A model generated the notes under the pieces. That model was given only the letters and a program-made list of their open reading frames with translations, was not told the origin of the DNA and made no database searches. Shown piece by piece: positions 31,803-37,550 of a stretch of 37,550 nt of DNA. Origin of the DNA: Candidatus Woesearchaeota archaeon (lineage in GTDB: Archaea; Nanobdellota; Nanobdellia; SCGC-AAA011-G17; GW2011-AR18); the NCBI GenBank assembly GCA_016179945.1, contig JACPCE010000024.1, forward strand, positions 2,600 through 40,149, in the 5' to 3' direction. The position numbers were made by a program, and so were the translations under genes. Each line of letters begins with the position of its first letter. Positions within the stretch are counted from its first letter, which is position 1.

Positions 31803-32330
31803 ATGAAGAATAGTATAACTAAGAAAAATATATTTACTTATAGTTTTGAAATAGTAAGTAACAGTAAAAATTATAAAATCTTTTTACTAGTTTTTGCGAT
31901 TGCATTGATAATTTATTCTTTCCTTTATGGTGTATGGAAAATACCTGTAGTTGATTTTGGTATTAATAGGATGTCTCCAATCACACTTTGGGACTATTTG
32001 TTTATATTTACTACATCATTAATAATTGCTACTATGATTATTTTAATAAGGCATGAAAAAATATCACAAGTAAAATCAAGCTTGGCATTTTCAAACACAC
32101 CTACTGCTATCGCAGGAGTTGTAGCAGCAGTATGTCCAACTTGTCAAGGCATAGCTATAATTGCATTAGGTAGCACTGTATTCAACATCCCTTTTGGTCC
32201 TTTAATACCTTATCTTGGAATAATAAAATTAGTATCATTTGGGTTACTTTTGTTGGTTTTATATCTAAAAATGGATAGTATTTACAATGATACATGTATT
32301 AGTTGTAAAATCACTAAGAAAGGAAAATGA
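31803..32330 (+). CDS. Four-helix membrane protein with CPTC motif
   Basis: 175 residues, four helices. SPITLWDYLFIFTTSLIIAT is followed by AGVVAAVCPTCQGIAIIALG, placing a CxxC at the start of helix 3, and a C-terminal CISC. The gene at 32950 repeats this plan (TPIHFYDYIFLVFTSI, GCALCNKLL). Such CxxC membrane proteins could pass metal or electrons across the membrane. Overlaps the next gene by ATGA. Confidence 0.6.
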   Translation: MKNSITKKNIFTYSFEIVSNSKNYKIFLLVFAIALIIYSFLYGVWKIPVVDFGINRMSPITLWDYLFIFTTSLIIATMIILIRHEKISQVKSSLAFSNTPTAIAGVVAAVCPTCQGIAIIALGSTVFNIPFGPLIPYLGIIKLVSFGLLLLVLYLKMDSIYNDTCISCKITKKGK

Positions 32331-32803
32331 AAAAAACAAACAATAAAAAAATATTAATTATGGGAATTGGAGTTATTGCGTTGGTAGCAATAATTGGAAT
32401 ATTTATAGTAAATAATACAAGGACAGGGGATTCAATTTACACAACTCCCAGTCCAGAAGAGGTAGTAAGGCAATATTTCATATCATGGAACAATAAAAAT
32501 TACCCAGATATGTACGCTACAATTTCAGATGGCTTTAAAAGGATTGATTCAAATACTAAGGATCTAGCAACTTTTAGAAATTTTGCAAGTTCTCAAGGCA
32601 TAGAAGGAGTTAACATAATAAATATAGAAGAAAAATCAAATGATGGAACAACTTCGCAAGTAGACTATTCAGTAGAATTTACCCTCTCTGATGGAAAAAA
32701 ACAAAACTTTAGTGATAAATTTACATTAAAATATAGAAAAGGAGATATAATACCTGGCTGGAAGTTAGTACATCCTTATGGAAAAAATATAGATACTTTA
32801 TAA
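32327..32803 (+). CDS. Membrane-anchored NTF2/DUF4878-like protein
   Basis: 158 residues. One N-terminal helix (IGVIALVAIIGIFIV), then SPEEVVRQYFISWNNKNYPDMY, the typical first helix of NTF2-like/DUF4878 folds, and a beta-rich end (DKFTLKYRKGDIIPGWKLV). No catalytic residues recognised. Couples by ATGA to the CPTC protein. Confidence 0.6.
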   Translation: MKKTNNKKILIMGIGVIALVAIIGIFIVNNTRTGDSIYTTPSPEEVVRQYFISWNNKNYPDMYATISDGFKRIDSNTKDLATFRNFASSQGIEGVNIINIEEKSNDGTTSQVDYSVEFTLSDGKKQNFSDKFTLKYRKGDIIPGWKLVHPYGKNIDTL

Positions 32804-32815
32804 GAAATAAAAACT

Positions 32816-32953
32816 ATGCTTATCTGCCTAATATGCAAAAGCAGTTATTTAGACTTGTATATGGGTGGCCAATTTGGTAAGTATCAATGTAAAAATTGTG
32901 GTTATGTTGGGAACTTAGTATTGGATAAATACAAGAAAACTAAGAAAAAATGA
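32816..32953 (+). CDS. Small zinc-ribbon protein
   Basis: 45 residues, too short for the ORF track: MLICLICKSSYLDLYMGG then KYQCKNCGYVGNLVLDK. The CxxC...CxxC pattern with GGxxGxYxCxxCGYxG is a classic archaeal zinc ribbon. It overlaps the next gene by ATGA, so it is read within the cluster. Confidence 0.7.
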   Translation: MLICLICKSSYLDLYMGGQFGKYQCKNCGYVGNLVLDKYKKTKKK

Positions 32954-33381
32954 AAAATAAACGAAAAATAAAATCTATAGTTATTGGTATTATTGCAGCA
33001 TTAGCTATTTTTATTATATTAGGTGCAGTTACAGTACTAATCCCAAACAAATTTTACATTAGAATGACCCCAATTCATTTCTATGACTATATCTTTCTTG
33101 TTTTTACTTCAATATTAAGCGGTGTATATATCGGCTTATGGCATTACACTAGAAATACTGTTTCAAAATGTAGTTATGCAGCAACTGGCGGGGCCATTGG
33201 AGGATTTTTCTCTTTCGGTTGTGCTTTATGCAACAAGCTTTTAATCTTTATATTGGGAACAAGCGCTGTTGCATTATATTTTATACCAATACAGCTCTAT
33301 CTTGGTGTATTAAGTATGATTTTATTAGGATATGCTGTTTATAAACAGCATAAATTTTTATCTATGGGTGCTCTGGGATGA
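32950..33381 (+). CDS. Four-helix membrane protein with CALC motif (paralogue)
   Basis: 143 residues, four helices. Same plan as the gene at 31803: IRMTPIHFYDYIFLVFTSIL, then GCALCNKLLIFILG with the CxxC at a helix start. Shorter at both ends and lacking the CISC tail. ATGA overlaps at both its start and its end, firmly inside the operon. Confidence 0.6.
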   Translation: MKNKRKIKSIVIGIIAALAIFIILGAVTVLIPNKFYIRMTPIHFYDYIFLVFTSILSGVYIGLWHYTRNTVSKCSYAATGGAIGGFFSFGCALCNKLLIFILGTSAVALYFIPIQLYLGVLSMILLGYAVYKQHKFLSMGALG

Positions 33382-34382
33382 AAAAGACATTTATGGCTTT
33401 TTTATTTTTATTAATAATTTTATTAGCTGCTTGTAGTAAGCAGAGGTCAACTGATATTGGAAATAGGCCTTATAAACAACTGTGTAAAAGCAATGGCGAT
33501 GTATGGATGGAAATGAAACCAATGATTAAAGGAGAAATGATTTCTGATCAAGAATGTTTTGGTTGCATGATAGAAAATAATCATTTTTGTAAAGTTGATG
33601 AGTATACTAATTACATAAATGGTTTACAGTTTTCTGAAATGGAGCATGAAACAAGTATGAATATGAATGACGATAGTATTATAACATCGCATGCAGGCAA
33701 AGAAAGTTATGTAGAAGTTCATAAATATTTTATAGGTTTTATATCCAATGATTTAATATCAGGTTCCAGTTCTGAGTTAACATTTAATATAAGGGATAAA
33801 ACTTCTGGTTTGCCAGTTCCAGAACTTGATATTGTTCACGATAAGATAATGCACGTTGTACTAGTAAGGAATGACCTAGAGTATTTCGATCATATACATC
33901 CAAAGCAAAAAGAAACAGGATTATTTTCTGTTCCTTACAAATTTTATGCACAAGGTGAATATAGAGTTTGGATAGATTTCACTGTAGATGGAATACAGCA
34001 CATTGTTGATTTTGATGTGATGGTTACTGGAAATAGTGAAGATCAACCAGCACCTGACAATATGGAAAACTTAAATATAGAAATTAAATTGCCATCTGAA
34101 ATAAAAGTAAATGAACCAGCAAAATTAGATTTTATTGTTAGAGACAACAATAATAACCCTATTTTTATAAAAGAGAAGTTCTTGGGAGCAAATGCCCATC
34201 TTATTGTTATAGACAAAACACTTTCTGAGTTTGGGCATTCTCATGATGAAAAATTTGATGGGGATAACAATATTCCGTTTGAATATAGTTTTAAAAACAC
34301 TGGACAGCACAAATTATGGTTACAGTTCTCAATTGATAAAGTTATTAGAACAGCAGAATTTGAATTAAATTTAAGCACATAA
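33378..34382 (+). CDS. Lipoprotein with two YtkA-like domains
   Basis: 334 residues. Lipobox FLFLLIILLAAC, then a Cys-rich start (DQECFGCMIENNHFC). Two beta-sandwich repeats follow: MHVVLVRNDLEYFDHIHP with FYAQGEYRVWIDF, and AHLIVIDKTLSEFGHSH with FKNTGQHKLWLQF. The xHLxVxxxxLxxFxHxHP pattern is typical of YtkA-like and copper-associated outer proteins. His and Met content (MEHETSMNMNDD) fits copper binding. Confidence 0.68.
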   Translation: MKKTFMAFLFLLIILLAACSKQRSTDIGNRPYKQLCKSNGDVWMEMKPMIKGEMISDQECFGCMIENNHFCKVDEYTNYINGLQFSEMEHETSMNMNDDSIITSHAGKESYVEVHKYFIGFISNDLISGSSSELTFNIRDKTSGLPVPELDIVHDKIMHVVLVRNDLEYFDHIHPKQKETGLFSVPYKFYAQGEYRVWIDFTVDGIQHIVDFDVMVTGNSEDQPAPDNMENLNIEIKLPSEIKVNEPAKLDFIVRDNNNNPIFIKEKFLGANAHLIVIDKTLSEFGHSHDEKFDGDNNIPFEYSFKNTGQHKLWLQFSIDKVIRTAEFELNLST

Positions 34383-34384
34383 AA

Positions 34385-35158
34385 ATGACAAAGAAAAAAA
34401 ATAAAAGCAGAAAAAATGAGAGAATTATTAATGGTATTCTTGCGGCAGTAGTTATATTTTCAATATTAATTTTAGGTTATTCTATAAAGTCCTTGTTTTT
34501 AACAGAAGATAGTAATAGATTAACCTCACAAACTTCAACTAATCAAGCACCAGCTATAGGCAGGATGAGTTTCACTTCTTTTGATAAAGAACTTGCCAGA
34601 GGATTTATGGACAAAAATAACGATGGTAAATGTGATTCGTGTGGCATGCCTGTAGACATGTGCATAGATTCAGGGCAAATGCAATGCAATATGGATTCAA
34701 AGTCAACAATTGGGGATTTAGGCTCTCAACACATTCACGCAGACTGGAAAATTTATATAAACGGACAACAATTAGATTTTACTGGAAAAGACCATATGAC
34801 TAGGATGAAGTCTGGTTCTTCTGTGAGCAGTTTTATACATGTAGATTCTGGTGCTCCTGCTCCTGAAAAAACAGGAGATGTAATTCATATGCATGCAAAA
34901 GGTATACCTTTATGGATATTCTTTGAAAGCCTAGGGATGAAATTTAATAACGATTGTTTAGTTTTAGATACAGGAGAAAAGTATTGTAACAATAAAGAAA
35001 AGTCTCTTAAATTTTATGTTAATAGTCAATCAAATAATCAATACGAAAACTATGTATTTAATGACTTAGATAAAATATTGATAAGTTATGGAGATGAAAC
35101 TGAGGAAGAGATACAACAGCAATTAAGTGCTATAACGGATTATGCGAAAAGCCACTAA
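34385..35158 (+). CDS. Membrane-anchored metal-binding protein, paralogue of 31186 gene
   Basis: 257 residues, one N-terminal helix (IINGILAAVVIFSILILGY). GFMDKNNDGKCDSCGMPVD has both an EF-hand-like DxNxDG loop and CxxCGM, followed by DMCIDSGQMQC. Then QHIHADWKIYINGQQ and HMHAKGIPLWIFFESLGM repeat the HxHA...GLG plan of the gene at 31186. Likely binds a soft metal. Confidence 0.65.
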   Translation: MTKKKNKSRKNERIINGILAAVVIFSILILGYSIKSLFLTEDSNRLTSQTSTNQAPAIGRMSFTSFDKELARGFMDKNNDGKCDSCGMPVDMCIDSGQMQCNMDSKSTIGDLGSQHIHADWKIYINGQQLDFTGKDHMTRMKSGSSVSSFIHVDSGAPAPEKTGDVIHMHAKGIPLWIFFESLGMKFNNDCLVLDTGEKYCNNKEKSLKFYVNSQSNNQYENYVFNDLDKILISYGDETEEEIQQQLSAITDYAKSH

Positions 35159-35228
35159 AACCTCTTTAAAATATGTAATAACTGTAATTTTACTTTTTAT
35201 AATAAGTGTCCAATTTTATTTTACGTAA
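35142..35228 (+). CDS. Possible 28-residue single-helix peptide
   Basis: ATG 35142 overlaps the preceding gene by 17 bases and encodes MRKATKTSLKYVITVI then LLFIISVQFYFT. A basic start plus one hydrophobic helix looks like a small membrane peptide, or the start of a lost membrane gene. No Shine-Dalgarno was seen. Confidence 0.3.
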   Translation: MRKATKTSLKYVITVILLFIISVQFYFT

Positions 35229-35251
35229 TAAAGGAGAAATAAGTAATTATT

Positions 35252-35452
35252 ATGAAATTTTGCAATAGTAAATGGATGTGGGTATTGTGTTTAGTACCTA
35301 TTTTATTATTTGTAGGCTTAAAGCTATTTTATCCTCAACTGGCTTATTTATCCTTTCTTGGTTTATTAATATGCCCCATTTCCATGATAATAATGATGTA
35401 CTTTATGAATAAAGAAGAAACAAATTCAAAAGTAATAAAAAATGAAAAGTAA
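35252..35452 (+). CDS. Small two-helix membrane protein (DUF2933-like)
   Basis: 66 residues: WVLCLVPILLFVGLKLFY and FLGLLICPISMIIMMYF, with Cys in each helix. Size and layout resemble DUF2933 proteins found with copper genes. A Shine-Dalgarno AAGGAGA is present upstream. Overlaps the next gene by 11 bases. Confidence 0.55.
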   Translation: MKFCNSKWMWVLCLVPILLFVGLKLFYPQLAYLSFLGLLICPISMIIMMYFMNKEETNSKVIKNEK

Positions 35453-35867
35453 GAGTAATAAAACTAAATTGATAGAAAAAACTGGAGGAATATCTAGCGC
35501 TTTATCTGGAAGTATGAGTTTTCTAGGTAGTTATCAAGTATGTCATAATCTTTGTTTAGGTGTTATTGCTTTATTATCTATCATTGGTATAACTGTAGCA
35601 GGCATGCCTTTGCTTTTCTTAACAAAAATAGCAATTCCTTTCTGGATAGCCGCTGTAATCTTATTTACAATTACTTTATTTTTTTATTTAAAGAAAAAAT
35701 GTATATCTAGAAATTTGATAATTTTTAATTTAGGAATTTTAATAGCAGGAATTCCATTTCCAAAACTACAGAATTATTCTGTTATATTTTGGATTATGGG
35801 TGGAACATTAATTTTAGTAAGTCTTTTATTATGTATTAAAAATAAATTAGTGTCCAATGCAATATAA
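35442..35867 (+). CDS. MerT-like membrane protein
   Basis: 141 residues, four helices. VCHNLCLGVIALLSIIGITVAGMPLLFL places a CxxxC at the start of a helix, like mercuric transporter MerT relatives in archaea. Further single Cys in KKKCISRN and LLLCIKN. Last intact gene of the cluster. Confidence 0.55.
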   Translation: MKSKSNKTKLIEKTGGISSALSGSMSFLGSYQVCHNLCLGVIALLSIIGITVAGMPLLFLTKIAIPFWIAAVILFTITLFFYLKKKCISRNLIIFNLGILIAGIPFPKLQNYSVIFWIMGGTLILVSLLLCIKNKLVSNAI

Positions 35868-35868
35868 A

Positions 35869-36045
35869 ATGGTAAAATTAACTAATAAGAATATTAATTA
35901 ATATAGATGTAAAGAATGCAGTCTTTATTACCGACATAGAAAAATAGATAAAAAATGTGAATCATGGTTTAAAAAATATAGAAGTTTTAATTTAAATATA
36001 ATAAAAAGCTTTATCAATATAATGGAAGAAAACAAAAAATTATAA
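35869..36045 (+). pseudogene. Small Cys-rich protein broken by an in-frame TAA
   Basis: ATG 35869 gives MVKLTNKNIN, then TAA, and the same frame goes on YRCKECSLYYRHRKIDKKCESW to a stop at 36045. The second part matches a common small archaeal/CPR family (YxCxECxLxYxDxxxAxxCExW...H). One nonsense change seems to have killed it, unless translation restarts downstream. It directly follows the MerT-like gene. Confidence 0.55.
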
Positions 36046-36081
36046 ATACTAATATGAATTTATTTTTACAGGTGAAAAGAG

Positions 36082-36651
36082 GTGGACGAGCACTTAAAGC
36101 AAAATATAATTAGAGTTCTTGACAAGGCAATAAAAGCTATCAAAGAAGAAAATATAATATATCTTAAAAATATAAGCAATGAAACAGTGCATGATGCAAC
36201 AGTGTATCAAGATGAATATTCAATAGCAGTTGCAGTATTAATATATTCTTTAAGTAAAATACATGAGAGAGAAGAGCACTATGGTAAGTTTAAAGGCTGG
36301 AAAATGTTTTGCTCTGATTGTTTTAAAGGTCTTGAAACAGCAAAAGAAAGATTAATTTCAAATGATATTCAAGGTTTTGAGAAAATAATAAAACAATATA
36401 CAATAAATCTTGAAAAAACAGATAGAAAATTAAAAGTTCATATTCAAGATGTATTTAGAAAAGCAAGAATAAACAAAGCTTCTAGATTATATGAGCATGG
36501 TTTGTCAATGGGAAGGACTGCTGAGCTTTTAGGAATAACAAAATTTGAATTAATGGATTATATAGGAAAAACATACATAGCAGATGTAAGAGAAAACATT
36601 ACTATAAATCCTGTAGAAAGATTGAAATTTGCAAGAGGTTTATTTAAATGA
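36082..36651 (+). CDS. Candidate antitoxin with UPF0175-like HTH
   Basis: 189 residues from a GTG with AGGTGA six bases before it. The first 130 residues are helical with a Cys pair (KMFCSDCFKG). The end has KASRLYEHGLSMGRTAELLGI and KFELMDYIGKTY, a UPF0175-like helix-turn-helix. It overlaps a PIN-like gene by ATGA, so an antitoxin role is inferred. Confidence 0.55.
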   Translation: MDEHLKQNIIRVLDKAIKAIKEENIIYLKNISNETVHDATVYQDEYSIAVAVLIYSLSKIHEREEHYGKFKGWKMFCSDCFKGLETAKERLISNDIQGFEKIIKQYTINLEKTDRKLKVHIQDVFRKARINKASRLYEHGLSMGRTAELLGITKFELMDYIGKTYIADVRENITINPVERLKFARGLFK

Positions 36652-37322
36652 AAGTACTGGTATTTGATACAAGCAGTATTATAACTATCGTAACAAATGA
36701 TTTGTTATGGGTATTGAAACCGTTAAAAGAATTATTTAAGGGAGAATTTTACATTCCAAACTCAGTAAAAATAGAATTGGTAGACAAGCCATTTAATACT
36801 AAAATGTTCAAGCTTGAGTCAATTATGATAAATAAATCAATAACAGATGGGGAGTTAATTATACATAATTCATTAAATGTTGACAATTTATTATTGCATT
36901 TAAATACAATATATAGTGTAAGGGGTAATCCATTGCATATTCTTGATAAGGGGGAGGTAGAGGCATTGGCATTGACTTTAAGATTGCAGGCAGAAGCTTA
37001 TGTTGTAGATGAAAGAACAATGCGTTTATTAATAGAAAATCCCTATTTATTAAAAAAACTTCTTGAGAAAAAATTACATACAAGAGTTGATATAAATAAA
37101 AACTTGCTCAAGGAATTTAGTGATATAGTAAAAGGCATAAAAGTAATAAGAAGTACAGAATTATTAATAATAGCATATGAAAAAGCATTATTAAATAAGT
37201 TTATTACAGTAGGAAACACAGAAATAGATTTATTAGACGGTTTATTATGGGGTTTAAGATTAAGAGGATGCTCCATATCAACAGAAGAAATTGATGAAAT
37301 AATTAAATTTGAAAATAAATAA
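36648..37322 (+). CDS. PIN-like nuclease, candidate toxin
   Basis: 224 residues. Acidic residues in PIN positions: D7 in VFDTSSIITI, E in SVKIELVDKP, E in DKGEVEALALTLRL and D in AYVVDERTM. The long C-terminal helical part (KEFSDIVKGIKVIRSTELL) goes beyond a VapC. DUF3368-type PIN proteins pair with UPF0175 antitoxins, as here. Confidence 0.62.
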   Translation: MKVLVFDTSSIITIVTNDLLWVLKPLKELFKGEFYIPNSVKIELVDKPFNTKMFKLESIMINKSITDGELIIHNSLNVDNLLLHLNTIYSVRGNPLHILDKGEVEALALTLRLQAEAYVVDERTMRLLIENPYLLKKLLEKKLHTRVDINKNLLKEFSDIVKGIKVIRSTELLIIAYEKALLNKFITVGNTEIDLLDGLLWGLRLRGCSISTEEIDEIIKFENK

Positions 37323-37326
37323 ATCA

Positions 37327-37494
37327 TCAGAAAGTATTTCTTCCAGTAAGAGTATATTGTCCTAATTTATATGCAAGATAAATAGCTCCACTACTACCGA
37401 AACTAGATATATAAATTGCTAACCCCATACCAATATGTGGATTTTGATCTTTAGAGAAGTTTGCAAAATTAGTTAGTGCAGTTGCATAATCTAT
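37327..37494 (-). pseudogene. Fragment of a membrane protein gene
   Basis: A stop-to-stop minus-strand frame reads TALTNFANFSKDQNPHIGM then GLAIYISSFGSSGAIYLAYKLG and ends at 37327. Its composition is like the C-terminus of a small membrane protein. No start codon is seen except an internal Met, and a TAA closes it upstream. Probably a remnant. Confidence 0.35.
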
Positions 37495-37503
37495 TTATTC
37501 TAG

Positions 37504-37530
37504 TTTCACCTATCAGTTGTAGAGGTGAAA
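37504..37530. repeat. 8-bp inverted repeat before the right edge
   Basis: TTTCACCT (37504-37511) pairs exactly with AGGTGAAA (37523-37530) over an 11-base loop. The right arm also looks like a Shine-Dalgarno (GAGGTGA) for the ATG at 37535, so the hairpin could hide it. Confidence 0.4.
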
Positions 37531-37534
37531 TTCT

Positions 37535-37550
37535 ATGGAAAATCTAATTG
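37535..37550 (+). CDS. Possible gene start running off the window
   Basis: ATG at 37535, seven bases after AGGTGA, opens a frame (MENLI) cut by the window end. Only five codons are visible, so it cannot be identified. Confidence 0.25.

Noticed and set aside
37043-37327. Minus-strand ORFs at 36859-37083 and 37043-37327
   Set aside because: Antisense to the PIN-like gene, whose acidic residues are in place.
1-37550. CRISPR array
   Set aside because: No set of regularly spaced direct repeats and no cas genes seen; the only close repeats are short operator repeats and TR/VR.
1-37550. tRNA or rRNA genes
   Set aside because: Intergenic regions were looked over for cloverleaf-like or rRNA-like G+C-rich sequence and none was found; a tRNAscan/Infernal run would be decisive.

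Overview
The window is very AT-rich and looks like a chromosomal stretch of a small-genome archaeon, most likely DPANN (Woesearchaeota/Pacearchaeota-like). This rests on the archaeal repertoire (XPD helicase, TrmB and wHTH regulators, VapBC, MNT-HEPN, class II ribonucleotide reductase with its own cobalamin adenosyltransferase, inteins) and on many start codons placed about 20-30 bases after a TATA-like box, as in leaderless archaeal genes. The phylum is inferred from gene content and style, not from a marker gene.

Left end (1-2769): a diversity-generating retroelement (DGR). A target gene, open at the window edge, carries a variable repeat (VR). A template repeat (TR) lies downstream, followed by a DGR-type reverse transcriptase. 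VR differs from TR at 14 positions, every one an adenine in TR, plus one missing AAC codon. A G+C-richer stretch just before TR folds on paper into a three-way junction, and a 6-bp hairpin sits at the 3' edge of VR. The RT is split into two frames at a run of nine G and has an unusual C-terminal HTH-type extension.

2696-6650: a VirB6/TrbL-like membrane protein, a wHTH-MNT/HEPN toxin-antitoxin pair, a TrmB regulator divergent from a heme-oxygenase-like diiron protein, and a truncated HicB remnant.

6702-10571: an Fe-S assembly operon: HTH regulator, IscS, a small membrane protein, IscU and a Cys-rich peptide. IscU is interrupted by a 364-residue intein placed exactly before a conserved cluster-ligand cysteine.

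10632-21085: a degenerate M23-like lipoprotein, a free-standing N-terminal domain of a secretion ATPase with a coiled-coil partner, a MoxR/VWA pair, several unrecognised proteins (two with nearly identical promoters), small membrane proteins and two VapBC modules around a lipoprotein.

21077-27814: XPD helicase broken by an intein inside its Walker A motif. The intein reading frame is itself broken at the first endonuclease motif, and the helicase has a second frame break at A7. It is divergent from nrdJ (class II RNR), which is followed by cobA and a LUD-domain gene.

27815-28463: an IS200-type TnpA with two perfect hairpins upstream. 28476-35867: a long, mostly overlapping run of membrane, lipoprotein and zinc-ribbon genes rich in Cys, His and Met (triple thioredoxin-like protein, paired CxxC membrane proteins, paired His-rich proteins, YtkA-like lipoprotein, MerT-like protein). 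It probably serves envelope metal handling or thiol chemistry. The right end holds a broken Cys-rich gene, a UPF0175-like/PIN pair and a fragment of a membrane protein.
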